A stretch of 64,000 nucleotides of DNA. It comes from WHSW01 sp963781265. GTDB taxonomy: Bacteria > Actinomycetota > Thermoleophilia > Solirubrobacterales > 70-9. The stretch spans positions 1-64,000 of the forward strand of contig CAWAFH010000017.1 in the NCBI GenBank assembly GCA_963781265.1. The letters are read 5' to 3'. Within the stretch, counting starts at the first letter, position 1. Each line of letters starts with the position of its first letter. Positions 1 through 8,226 of this stretch are shown here, in pieces. The position numbers were made by a program, and so were the translations under genes. The notes below the pieces were generated by a model. That model did no database searches. It worked only from the letters and a program-made list of their open reading frames with translations, and had not been told where the DNA came from.

Positions 1-6
1 CGGAGA

Positions 7-1116
7 TCAGCCCTTCACGACGCCGCGTAGCTCCCAGTAGGCGGGCTTCTTCCGACCCGCGCGGTCGAGCAGCCCCGACCACGGACACCAGCCGCAGACC
101 GACTGCCCCCGCTCCGTGTCCCGCCACGCGTACCAGTACACGGCGCGGACGCCCCACCGCTCGCCGACATCGAGCAGTCGCGTGTAGGTGAGCCTCAGCA
201 GCCGCGCCTGGCCCGACGGGCTCTTGACCAGACCCCAGCGTCGCTTGCCGGCGGACGCCCATCCGACCTCGGTGACCCAGATGCCCGCGTTGTCTCCGTG
301 AGCGCTCGCGATCGCGCGGGCGGCCTTGATCTGGGCGATCACCCCGCGCGCCCTGCGGTTGTACGGGTGGACGGCGATCCCGTCGAAGCTCGCAGCGATA
401 TCCGCGACCGAATAGAGCTGGGTCAGGAACGTCGTCGAGCTCACTCGCTTCGCGTTCGTCCGTGTCCCGGTGAGGCCGGCGAGCAGGATCAGCGCATCCG
501 GGTCCTCGCTGCGAATTCCGGCAGCGGCCGCCTCGACCAGCGAGGCGTAGGCGAACGGGTCGACCGCGGGGCGATAGAAGGAGCTCAGGTTCGGCTCGTT
601 CCAGACCTGCCAGGTCTCGATCGGTCTGTACGGCAGTCCCCGGTGTTGGTTCCAGAAGCTGCCGCCCGGGCCGTAGCGGCGCACCGCCGCCGCCGCGAAC
701 TCGGCGAACGCCGACCGGGTCTCGTTGGAGCGCGGCGCGAACGAGACGCAGTCCTCGCCCACGCAGCTCTGGCCGTCGTCCACGGCCGCCCAGGTCGGGG
801 TCCCGAACAGGAACGGCAGCGTCGCCAGCCCACCGCCGGCGTTCGCTGACACCGTCGCGTCCACCAGCCCCCAGTCGTAGTCGCCGCGCCGGCGCTCGAC
901 CTGGGCCCATGAGAACCAGACGCGGACCGAGCCGATCCCCGCGTTGGTCATCAATTCGGCCTCGGCATCATCGAAAGGCCGCTGCGGAACCACCCCGAAG
1001 GTGAGCGTCTGGCGGACGGGAGCGCTGTCGCCGTCGGCCTGCGGCGCGAAAAGCACGAGCGCGACGAGCGCCGCAAGCCCGATTCTCATCCGCCTCGCCG
1101 GCATCCACTCGCTCAA
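7..1116 (-). CDS. Secreted glycoside hydrolase-like TIM-barrel protein (GH39/GH5 clan)
   Basis: 369 aa with an N-terminal signal peptide (basic MPARRMRIG then hydrophobic LAALVALVLFAP, residues 6-25). The body looks like a (beta/alpha)8 clan-A glycosidase. WQVWNEPN near residue 170 carries the usual acid/base Glu after Asn, and WVTEVGW near residue 285 fits the nucleophile Glu strand. Four Cys (CVGEDC, CGWC) could form disulfides in the exported protein. The substrate cannot be told from sequence; a plant or microbial polysaccharide is likely. It diverges from the SGNH hydrolase gene across about 435 bp. Export and clan are well supported; the exact GH family is inferred. Confidence 0.75.
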   Translation of the reverse strand: MSEWMPARRMRIGLAALVALVLFAPQADGDSAPVRQTLTFGVVPQRPFDDAEAELMTNAGIGSVRVWFSWAQVERRRGDYDWGLVDATVSANAGGGLATLPFLFGTPTWAAVDDGQSCVGEDCVSFAPRSNETRSAFAEFAAAAVRRYGPGGSFWNQHRGLPYRPIETWQVWNEPNLSSFYRPAVDPFAYASLVEAAAAGIRSEDPDALILLAGLTGTRTNAKRVSSTTFLTQLYSVADIAASFDGIAVHPYNRRARGVIAQIKAARAIASAHGDNAGIWVTEVGWASAGKRRWGLVKSPSGQARLLRLTYTRLLDVGERWGVRAVYWYAWRDTERGQSVCGWCPWSGLLDRAGRKKPAYWELRGVVKG

Positions 1117-1551
1117 ACCCGCCGCGAACCGGGGAGTTTCGTCAACAGGCAGCGGTCTTCCGAGGTGGCGCCCACCGCATACCCCATTGACGAATGGCAG
1201 CAGCTACGGCTCGCGATGAGCTGACGCCTCCTCCCGCACGAAGGCGAAGTCGATCGGACCAGCTACGTCGCTCGAGCTTCAGCCCGTTGAGGAAGATGTC
1301 CCCCTCGACGTGGAGCGGCGGATCAGTAGGGAATGCGGGACGTAACTACGTAGAGCGCCGACCGGGACTCCGCATCCGGCACGGTGGACGGCCAAGCCAG
1401 CGCGGCGGGAGACTGAACGCAGGCGAATCAGGGGGAGCAGATGGCTCTGGGACAGGGACGCAGCGAGCGAGTGCGGACGTTGCCGACGACCTTCGCCGCC
1501 GGATCGGCACAGACCGCGCGCCACCGAGAAGCTGCACGTGAGGCTGAAGCG
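1117..1551. other. Intergenic region between divergent secreted-protein genes
   Basis: About 435 bp between two divergent starts. Short open frames occur on both strands but lack family resemblance and a ribosome site. It presumably holds both promoters. A TTGACG hexamer at 1187-1192 has no convincing -10 partner. I see no RNA gene or repeat. Confidence 0.4.
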
Positions 1552-2631
1552 ATGACCCGACCGACGCAACGGCGATCCGGCCTGGCCCGACGCGCAGTAT
1601 GGGCGCTCACGGCGTGCCTTGCATCGCTGCTCGTCGCGGCGCCGGGATCCGCTGCGGCCGTCGACCATCCCTACGTCGCCCTCGGCGACTCGGTGGCGGC
1701 CGGATTCGGGGTTGGGCAGCCGTCCAGCTACGTCGGCTGGATGTACGCGACCTACCAGCCGAGCCTCGGCGCCGACCAGCTCCTTAACCGCTCCCAAAAC
1801 GGGGCGACCAGCACATCGTTGAAGGACGGCGGCCAGCTGACCCAGGCGCTCGCCGACATCAACGCCGCCTCTGACACCAAGGCGGTGACGATCGACATCG
1901 GCGGCAACGACTACCTGAACGGCCAGTGCACGACCAACTGGGACGATCCGAGCACCTGCCCATACCGCGCCAACCTCGCTTGGATCCTCTCCCAGCTTCA
2001 GGCCGCGCTCGACGCCGACCCCGCGGATGAGCGGTTCGCGGTGATGGCCTACTACAACCCCGGTGTCGGCCTGCCAAGCGAGGCCGAGTTCGACTTGGCC
2101 GGGCTTGGCGCGAACCTCGCGATCGACCTCTCCGACACCGGCAAGGATGTTGGCCTCAACGACGTCATCTACCAAGAGGCGGCCAAGCTCGGCATTCCGG
2201 TCGCCGACCCGTCTGCCGCGTTCAAGGCCAACGGCCAGGCGTTCATGTACGACAGGGTTCACCCCAACGAAGCCGGACACGCGGCCATTGCCAGGGCCTT
2301 CTGTGACGCGACGGCGGTGGCCTGCGTCGCGCCCCCGCCGCCACCTCCGCCTCCGCCGCCGCCCCCCGACACGGCCCCGCCAAAGACCCACTTCACCAAG
2401 GACGCGCCCAAGAAGACCGAGAAGACCAAGGTCAAGTTCAAGTTCACTTCCTCGGAGCCCAACTCCACCTTCGAGTGCAAGCTCGACAACAAGCCCTTCA
2501 AGGCATGCACGTCGCCGAAGACGGTCAAGCACCTCGACGAGGGCAAGCACAGGTTCCAGGTCCGGGCCATCGACGCGGCGGGCAACGCCGACTCCAGCCC
2601 GGCGAAGGACAAGTTCAAGGTCGTGGGGTAG
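1552..2631 (+). CDS. Secreted SGNH/GDSL-type hydrolase with proline hinge and Ig-like tail
   Basis: About 359 aa. The frame is open from 1441, but ATG 1552 is preferred because it places a basic start (MTRPTQRRSG) directly before the hydrophobic export segment ending in SAAAVD. VALGDSVAAGFG holds the nucleophile Ser of block I, DIGGNDYL is the Gly/Asn block, and DRVHPNEAGH supplies the catalytic Asp/His pair near residue 250. This is an esterase/lipase-like fold. A run of about 12 prolines then links to a C-terminal Ig-like domain of roughly 85 aa (FECKLD, AIDAAGNAD) with many Lys, a tail often seen on exported proteins of Thermoleophilia-like actinobacteria. Substrate unknown. Confidence 0.85.
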   Translation: MTRPTQRRSGLARRAVWALTACLASLLVAAPGSAAAVDHPYVALGDSVAAGFGVGQPSSYVGWMYATYQPSLGADQLLNRSQNGATSTSLKDGGQLTQALADINAASDTKAVTIDIGGNDYLNGQCTTNWDDPSTCPYRANLAWILSQLQAALDADPADERFAVMAYYNPGVGLPSEAEFDLAGLGANLAIDLSDTGKDVGLNDVIYQEAAKLGIPVADPSAAFKANGQAFMYDRVHPNEAGHAAIARAFCDATAVACVAPPPPPPPPPPPPDTAPPKTHFTKDAPKKTEKTKVKFKFTSSEPNSTFECKLDNKPFKACTSPKTVKHLDEGKHRFQVRAIDAAGNADSSPAKDKFKVVG

Positions 2632-2714
2632 GTCAGGAGAGAGGCCGGGAGACCGCTGAACGGGTCTGATCGAAGCCAGCGGGCCGCATCAACTAGCGGA
2701 ATCTGGCTCTGTGA

Positions 2715-2773
2715 CGGAGGGGGAGGGATTCGAACCCTCGATGGACGAGAAAACGCCCATAACGGTTTTCGAG
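2715..2773 (-). repeat. Detached 3' fragment of tRNA-Ser(CGA): candidate distal attachment site
   Basis: These 59 bp match 11641-11699 without mismatch. The matching copy is the 3' part of the intact tRNA-Ser(CGA), from the anticodon loop to the discriminator base. Here no 5' half follows: the sequence diverges at 2774. Both copies have the same orientation. This is the classic footprint of integration by a tyrosine recombinase whose crossover lies in an anticodon loop. The fragment cannot fold as a tRNA. Confidence 0.8.
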
Positions 2774-2975
2774 CCTGAGACAGAGGCAGACCCACTTGGC
2801 TTGATCAAGCGGCGCAGGGCCTGAGGGCGGCTGTGGTGGGATAGCCGATGGGATAGTCAGGCCGCGCCCCGGTCGCTCGAGCGAGGTCAGGTTCGCCCGC
2901 TCGGAGGCAACGCGAGCCTAGCTGGCCTAAACGTCCAGGCGACTTGACGCCGATTCCCGCCCGGCTGGAGGATCG

Positions 2976-2999
2976 GAACGAGACCATATGGTCTCGTTC
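2976..2999. promoter_or_regulatory. 24-bp perfect palindrome, operator candidate
   Basis: The two 12-bp arms (GAACGAGACCAT and its exact reverse complement) abut with no spacer, so a DNA-binding dimer is a better guess than an RNA hairpin terminator. It lies 12 bp upstream of the AAGGAGG ribosome site of the 82-aa ORF starting at 3021. No regulator gene is adjacent. Confidence 0.55.
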
Positions 3000-3020
3000 A
3001 ACCCAGTCAAGGAGGTCGCG

Positions 3021-3269
3021 ATGTCGGATCAAGGTGACTGGCGCGAGCGTCCGGCTCCTCGCGGCGGCTTCGACCACCCGGGAGTCTCCAAAGCCAGGCA
3101 CCGGGTGGTTGATCTCCCACCGGGCTGGGATGAGTCCGAGCCAAGCGAGAAGCGTCGTCCGGACGCGGAGCCAGGGAACGCGACGCCGCCGCGGGAGGCT
3201 GGCGACGTTCCCCGTAAGCCGCTGGCCGATCGCGTCCGCGAACGCGGTGACGACCCAGCCGCCACCTAG
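3021..3269 (+). CDS. Small hydrophilic protein of unknown function
   Basis: 82 aa starting at an ATG with a strong ribosome site (AAGGAGG, 6 nt upstream); the same frame is open to 2988, but that start has no site. The product is very rich in Pro, Arg, Asp and Glu with no hydrophobic core, so it is probably disordered. No family recognised. A perfect 24-bp palindrome precedes it, and the DUF1036 gene follows after 4 nt, so the two are probably co-transcribed. It sits at the distal end of the tRNA-bounded segment. Confidence 0.55.
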   Translation: MSDQGDWRERPAPRGGFDHPGVSKARHRVVDLPPGWDESEPSEKRRPDAEPGNATPPREAGDVPRKPLADRVRERGDDPAAT

Positions 3270-3273
3270 GCCC

Positions 3274-3621
3274 ATGAAGATCAACTTCCGAAACAGCTAT
3301 GGATCGCGGGTCTGGATCGCCGCAATGCGCTATAGCCCGGACGGCTGCGCCGAAGACGGAAAGTGGCAGACCCTCGGTTGGTGGAGCGTCGATTTTGGGC
3401 AGCAGGTCTGGGCCTTCTCGACCAACAACCGCTATTCGGCCTTCTATGCCGAGGCTGACGATGGCGCCTTCTGGGCCGGTCCCTACGGACCGGTATACGT
3501 CTACTGGGACGCGTTCGATTCCTGTGTCAACATCGGCTCGACCGCCGCGTTTGCCGTCGTCGGGATGCGGCTGATCGACGGGGACAGCTCGGGCACCCAT
3601 ACGATCAACCTCGTCCCATAG
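3274..3621 (+). CDS. DUF1036 family protein
   Basis: 115 aa from the ATG 4 nt after the preceding stop; the in-frame extension to 2944 is rejected because it overlaps that gene. The sequence fits DUF1036: an N-terminal FRNSYGSRVWIAAMRY strand pair, one Cys (DGCAED), LGWWSVDFGQQ, an aromatic FYAEADDG..WAGPYG segment, and a second Cys (DSCVNIG). In the family the two Cys may pair. There is no signal peptide here, although many members are exported. Function unknown. Probably co-transcribed with the 82-aa ORF. Confidence 0.75.
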   Translation: MKINFRNSYGSRVWIAAMRYSPDGCAEDGKWQTLGWWSVDFGQQVWAFSTNNRYSAFYAEADDGAFWAGPYGPVYVYWDAFDSCVNIGSTAAFAVVGMRLIDGDSSGTHTINLVP

Positions 3622-3640
3622 CGCTGCCTTGGGATCGGCG

Positions 3641-3904
3641 ATGACCAAGATCACGTGGCTGTCCGGCAACGACCCAGGGCACTGATCGAGGACACGATCT
3701 CGACGCGGGCCTGCTGACCTCTCATCCGGCCCGTGCATCGCCGAGCGTCTCCCCGACCTCGACGACTGGGTCACCGACATCGCGCATGACCCGCGCGAGG
3801 ACGTCGACAACCGGGCCGAGAACCAGTGTCAGCGCTACCGGGACGGCGAAGCCTCGCACTTCGTCGAGCTGACCCCTGAGGGCAAGCTGATCAGAGCACA
3901 GTAG
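3641..3904 (+). pseudogene. Small ORF interrupted by an in-frame TGA
   Basis: ATG 3641 opens 14 codons (MTKITWLSGNDPGH), then TGA at 3683-3685. The same frame then stays open to TAG at 3902-3904, encoding a plausible acidic tail (LPDLDDWVTDIAHDP ... HFVELTPEGK). Read through, it would be about 87 aa. The two parts may be one gene with a nonsense change or sequencing error, or unrelated. No family recognised. Confidence 0.3.
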
Positions 3905-4229
3905 TCAGCCGAGGTAGGGCTCAATCGTGTTTACGAGGACGAGCATGGGCGGTCATCGGCAGCATGCTGCACCGACGAACACCCGAAAAACAGTGCCCCT
4001 TGTCTGGCCCTGTGTTCCCGCGCCGCTCGGCAAAACGAGCCGGTCGTTATGCCCCCGCCGGAGGGCGGGCTTCCGTGACGCCGGCATCTCGTAGGTGATC
4101 ACGTAGGACCCCTGAGCCGGCCTGGGGGCGCTGCATCTCCACCCGTCCTGTCGAGACGGTCCGCGACCACGCCGTGGGCAGCACGGAGTCCAAGGCCGCT
4201 TCGCGCCCCGCACTCCTCATACTCCAACC
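3905..4229. other. Intergenic region upstream of the alpha/beta hydrolase
   Basis: About 325 bp without a credible gene. A minus-strand frame (3953-4213) encodes an Arg/Cys/Pro-rich sequence with no ribosome site and looks like a GC shadow. No repeat or RNA gene seen. Confidence 0.4.
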
Positions 4230-5423
4230 GTGGCCGCCGCTGAGGCAGAGAAGCGCCGTTGGGGCGCAGACCGGCCGCCCCCGGCGCTCGCCGCGTTGGT
4301 CGAGCGCTTCGATCCCGAGGTGATCGACGTGCCCAGCGGGGAGGCTCGCATCCGGCTGGCGGTCAACGGCGACGGCGAGTGGGACGCCGTAATCGAGCTC
4401 GACGCGATCGACCTCCAGCCGGCCTCCGACGAACAGCCCGACGCGGTCCTCAGCGCCGACGGTGCCACCTGGGAGCAGATCGCCCGCGACGTGCGCGGTG
4501 GCATGGACGCATTTCGCGCCCGGCGGCTCAGCGTGCGCCAGAACCTCCACCTCGGGGTCGGCTTTCTCGCCGCCACCAGCGACCTCGCCGACGACCGACG
4601 CCTGCGCTTCGAATCGTTCGAGACCCGGCGCGGCAGGATCTCCACCCTCTTCGCGGGCGGCGGCGACCCGGTGGTCTGCGTTCACGGGCTCGGCGGTACG
4701 AAGGCATCGTTCCTGCCCACCGTCGCCGCACTGGCCGAGCGCCATCGGGTGATCGCGCTCGACCTGCCCGGGTTCGGTGACTCCCACAAGCCGCTGATCG
4801 CACCCTTCGACGCGCCCTACTTCGCCGACTGCGTTGTCGCCCTGCTCGACGCGCTCGGGATCGAGAGCGCGCACCTGATCGGCAACAGCATGGGCGGTCG
4901 GGTGGCGATCGAGCTCGCGCTGCTTCAACCCGAGCGCGCCGAGCGGGTCGCGCTGCTCAGCCCGGCGCTTGCGTGGCTGCGAGACCGCCGCTGGCGCTGG
5001 CTGCTGCAGGCCCCACTGCCGCTGCTCGGACTGATCCAGCCCGCACCGCGGGTCATCACCGAGCCGATCGTGCGAAACCTTGTTCCGGGGGGAAAAGACG
5101 GCTGGTCTGCCGCCGGCGTGGATGAGTTCCTGCGCTCGTTCCTCACGCCGCGGGGCCGAGTCGCCTTCTATGAGGCGGCGCGGAGCATCTACCTCGACGA
5201 GCCACACGGAGCGCAGGGGCTGTGGACTCGTCTCGGCGGGATCTCATCCGAGACCCTGTTCATCTGGGGTCGTCAGGACCAACTCGTGCCGATCGGCTTC
5301 CGAAAGCACGTCGAGCGCGCGCTGCCGACCGCCCGCCACCTCGAGCTCGATTGCGGCCACGTCCCCCAACTCGAGGCCCCAAAGCAGACTCACGCGGCGA
5401 TCCTTCGCTTCTTCGAGGGCTGA
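4230..5423 (+). CDS. Alpha/beta hydrolase with N-terminal sterol-carrier-like domain
   Basis: 397 aa from GTG 4230. Residues 1-110 resemble an SCP2-type lipid-binding domain (WDAVIELDAIDL, PDAVLSADGATWEQIARD), followed by a complete alpha/beta hydrolase fold. The oxyanion region is VHGLGGTKASF, the nucleophile elbow GNSMGG, the acid WGRQDQLVP and the catalytic His CGHVPQLE. This suggests an esterase or C-C hydrolase acting on a lipophilic ligand delivered by the N-terminal domain. Cytoplasmic; no signal peptide. It is convergent with ppdK, whose stop lies about 110 bp downstream. Family assignment is firm, substrate unknown. Confidence 0.85.
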   Translation: MAAAEAEKRRWGADRPPPALAALVERFDPEVIDVPSGEARIRLAVNGDGEWDAVIELDAIDLQPASDEQPDAVLSADGATWEQIARDVRGGMDAFRARRLSVRQNLHLGVGFLAATSDLADDRRLRFESFETRRGRISTLFAGGGDPVVCVHGLGGTKASFLPTVAALAERHRVIALDLPGFGDSHKPLIAPFDAPYFADCVVALLDALGIESAHLIGNSMGGRVAIELALLQPERAERVALLSPALAWLRDRRWRWLLQAPLPLLGLIQPAPRVITEPIVRNLVPGGKDGWSAAGVDEFLRSFLTPRGRVAFYEAARSIYLDEPHGAQGLWTRLGGISSETLFIWGRQDQLVPIGFRKHVERALPTARHLELDCGHVPQLEAPKQTHAAILRFFEG

Positions 5424-5532
5424 GCGGGCGGGCAGACCAGGCGCTACTAGCGGGGCCGGTGGGTGAACCCCACCAGCCGGGCCACCTCGCTTGACGAAGC
5501 CAACACGCTCTCGTGGGTCGAGGGGCGCCGGA

Positions 5533-8226
5533 TCAGCCGATCGTTGCCTGCGCCGCGGCGACCCGGGCGATCGGCACCCGGAAGGGTGAGCAGCTGACGT
5601 AGTCGAGGTCGATCGAATCGAAGAACCGGATGCTCTCCGGATCGCCGCCGTGCTCCCCGCAGACCCCGCACTTGAGCTCGGGCTTCGCCTCGCGGCCACG
5701 CTCGGTCCCGATCCTGATCAGCTCGCCGACCCCGGGGCTGTCGATGACCTCGAACGGGCTGCGGTCGATGATCCGACGTTCCAGGTAGCTGGCGATGAAG
5801 CCGCCCTCGACGTCGTCGCGCGAGAGGCCGATCGCCGTCTGCGTGAGGTCGTTGGTGCCGAAGCTGAAGAAGTCCGCCTGCTCGGCGATCCGGTCGGCGA
5901 CCAGGCAGGCGCGGGGTAGCTCGATCATCGTGCCGATGGTGAACGGCACGACCCGCTGACCACCGGCCTCCTCGGCGACCTCGATCACCCGCCGACGGAG
6001 CTCGCGGAGCTCGGTCTCGTAGGCGACCAGGGGCACCATGATCTCGATCTGCGGCGGGTCGCCTCCCGCGGCCGCATCCGCCGCCGCCGCGATCAGCGCC
6101 CGCACCTGCATCTCGTAGATCTGCGGATAGAGGAAGCCGAGGCGGATACCCCTCGTACCGAGCATCGGGTTGGCCTCTTGGAGGTCGCGGACGAGCTCCG
6201 TCGTTTGGCGCGCCTCCTCGAGCCGGCCCGCCTCGTCGACGCGCTCGAGCTCGCGGACCTCCGCCTCGAAGTGCTCGAGCGGCAGGAACTCGTGCAACGG
6301 CGGGTCGAGCAACCGCACCGTGACCGGTAGGCCCCGCATCTCGTGCAGGATCGCCGCGAAGTCGGCTCGCTGCAGCTCGCCGAGCCGATCCAGCGCCTCC
6401 TCAAACGCGCCGCGCGCGGCGTCGAGCTCGGGCGACTGCGCCGCGCCCACCCCGCGCGATGCTTCCAGCTCCGCGCGCCGCCAGCGCTCGGCGGCGATGA
6501 ACATCCCCCGGACCAAGCTCGCCCGACCGGCGCCGAAGAACATGTGCTCGGTCCGGCAGAGCCCGATCCCCTCGGCGCCGAAGGAGCGGGCCCTGGCCGC
6601 GTCCTCCGCCGTGTCGGCGTTGGCGTACACGCCCATCCGCCGCAGCTCGTCGGACCAGCCCAGCACCTCGCTGAAGTCCTTGCTGATCCCGGGCTCGACG
6701 AGCGGAACGTCGTCGCGGGTGACCGCTCCGCTCGATCCGTCGATTGCGATCAGCTCGCCGGTCACGAGCTCGGTGTCGCGGATCCGGACCACGCCGCCCT
6801 CCTCGTCGACCTCGACCTCGGAGGCTCCGGCCACGCACGGCCGGCCCATGCCGCGCGCGACCAGGGCGGCATGGGAGGCCTTGCCTCCCTGCGACGTGAG
6901 GATCCCGCGAGCGGCCGCGAAGCCCGCCACGTCGTCGACCTCGGTGAACGGCCGCACCAAGATCACGTCCTCGCCGCCGGCGGCCCGGCGAACCGCCTCG
7001 AGCGCGGTGAGCACGATCGCCCCCTTGGCGGCGCCCGGCGAGGCAGCGACCCCGGTGGTCAGCGTCTCGTAGTCGAAGCCGGGGTCGAAGACGGGGTGGA
7101 GCAGGGCCTCGAGCGAGTCGGCATCGATCGTCCGCAGGGCCTCCTCGCGCGACAGCAGGCCCTCCTCGACCGCGTCGAGCGCGAAGCGGACCGCCGCCTG
7201 AGCGGGGCGCTTGGCGCTGCGTGTCTGCAGCAGGAATAGCCGGCCCTCCTCGACCGTGAACTCGACGTCCTGCATGTCCTTGTAGTGGGCCTCGAGCAGG
7301 GTGAGATCGCGGATCAGCTCTGCGTGCACGTCCGGCATCCGCTCAGCCAGCACGGTCAGCTCCTCGGGGTTGCGGATCCCCGCGACGACGTCCTCGCCCT
7401 GGGCGTTGACCAGGAAGTCTCCGGACGGGGTCGGCTCCCCAGTGCGATCGTCGCGGCTGAAGGCGACGCCCGAGCCCGAGGTCTCGCCGCGGTTGCCGAA
7501 GACCATCTGCTGCACGTTGACCGCGGTGCCCCAGTCGTCGGGGATGCCGTTGATGCGGCGGTAGGTCACGGCTCGCTCGCCGTTCCAGGAGTCGAAGACC
7601 GCGGTGATCGCCTGCTCGAGCTGGCTGCGCGGGTCGGTGGGGAACGGCTCGCCGGTGTGCAGCTCGAACACCTCCTTGAACGTCGCCGTCAACCGCCGCA
7701 GGGCGTCGGCGTCGAGGTCGGTGTCCTGCCGAGCGCCGACCTGGGCCTTGGCCTCGCGCAGGGCGGACTCGAAGCTCGCCCTCGGGATCTCGCGGACCAC
7801 GTTGGCGAACATCTGCACGAGGCGGCGGTACGCGTCCCAGGCGAAGCGATCGCCACCGGTGCTACGGGCGAGCCCGTGCACGGCCTCGTCGTCGAGGCCG
7901 AGGTTGAGGATCGTGTCGAGCATCCCGGGCATCGAGGCTCGCGCCCCGGATCGGACCGAGACCAGCAACGGATCCCCGGGGTCACCGAGGCGCTTGCCGG
8001 CGCTTCGTTCGAGCGCGCCGAGGGCCTCGTCGACCTGCTCGGCGAGCCCCGGTGGAGGCTGGCCGCCCGACGTGTAGGCGACGCAGGCCTCGGTCGTAAT
8101 CGTGAACCCGGCCGGCACCCGCTCGGCGCCGAGCACCCGGGTCATCTCGGCAATGTTCGCTCCCTTTCCCCCGAGCAAGTCTCGCTGCTCGCGCGAGCCC
8201 TCGGAGAACTCATAGACCCACCTCAT
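5533..8226 (-). CDS. ppdK: Pyruvate, phosphate dikinase
   Basis: 897 aa, the usual bacterial length (the continuous upstream frame belongs to the CoA-lyase gene). Interconverts pyruvate + ATP + Pi and PEP + AMP + PPi. The ATP-grasp part begins FSEGSREQRDLLGGKGAN, with SVRSGARASMPGM and QTRSAKRPAQAA. The swivelling His domain has GGKASHAALVARGMG with the phosphoryl-transfer His. The C-terminal PEP/pyruvate barrel contains GLCRTEHMFF and the catalytic Cys in CGVCGEHGGDP. The Thr that usually precedes SH (TSH) is Ala here. Its ATG overlaps the TGA of the CoA-lyase gene (ATGA), implying translational coupling: pyruvate formed from CoA-ester cleavage could be converted to PEP. Confidence 0.95.
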   Translation of the reverse strand: MRWVYEFSEGSREQRDLLGGKGANIAEMTRVLGAERVPAGFTITTEACVAYTSGGQPPPGLAEQVDEALGALERSAGKRLGDPGDPLLVSVRSGARASMPGMLDTILNLGLDDEAVHGLARSTGGDRFAWDAYRRLVQMFANVVREIPRASFESALREAKAQVGARQDTDLDADALRRLTATFKEVFELHTGEPFPTDPRSQLEQAITAVFDSWNGERAVTYRRINGIPDDWGTAVNVQQMVFGNRGETSGSGVAFSRDDRTGEPTPSGDFLVNAQGEDVVAGIRNPEELTVLAERMPDVHAELIRDLTLLEAHYKDMQDVEFTVEEGRLFLLQTRSAKRPAQAAVRFALDAVEEGLLSREEALRTIDADSLEALLHPVFDPGFDYETLTTGVAASPGAAKGAIVLTALEAVRRAAGGEDVILVRPFTEVDDVAGFAAARGILTSQGGKASHAALVARGMGRPCVAGASEVEVDEEGGVVRIRDTELVTGELIAIDGSSGAVTRDDVPLVEPGISKDFSEVLGWSDELRRMGVYANADTAEDAARARSFGAEGIGLCRTEHMFFGAGRASLVRGMFIAAERWRRAELEASRGVGAAQSPELDAARGAFEEALDRLGELQRADFAAILHEMRGLPVTVRLLDPPLHEFLPLEHFEAEVRELERVDEAGRLEEARQTTELVRDLQEANPMLGTRGIRLGFLYPQIYEMQVRALIAAAADAAAGGDPPQIEIMVPLVAYETELRELRRRVIEVAEEAGGQRVVPFTIGTMIELPRACLVADRIAEQADFFSFGTNDLTQTAIGLSRDDVEGGFIASYLERRIIDRSPFEVIDSPGVGELIRIGTERGREAKPELKCGVCGEHGGDPESIRFFDSIDLDYVSCSPFRVPIARVAAAQATIG

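Noticed and set aside
2715..2795. A second functional tRNA-Ser at 2.7 kb
   Set aside because: Only the 3' 59 nt are present. No D-arm or 5' acceptor strand follows, so it cannot fold.
2805..3284. Possible integrase remnant next to the distal att fragment
   Set aside because: The 159-codon minus-strand frame lacks any R-H-R-Y or zinc-finger integrase motif and is antisense to the small islet genes.
3953..4213. 86-codon minus-strand ORF
   Set aside because: Arg/Cys/Pro-rich, no ribosome site, no family; typical of chance frames in this composition.
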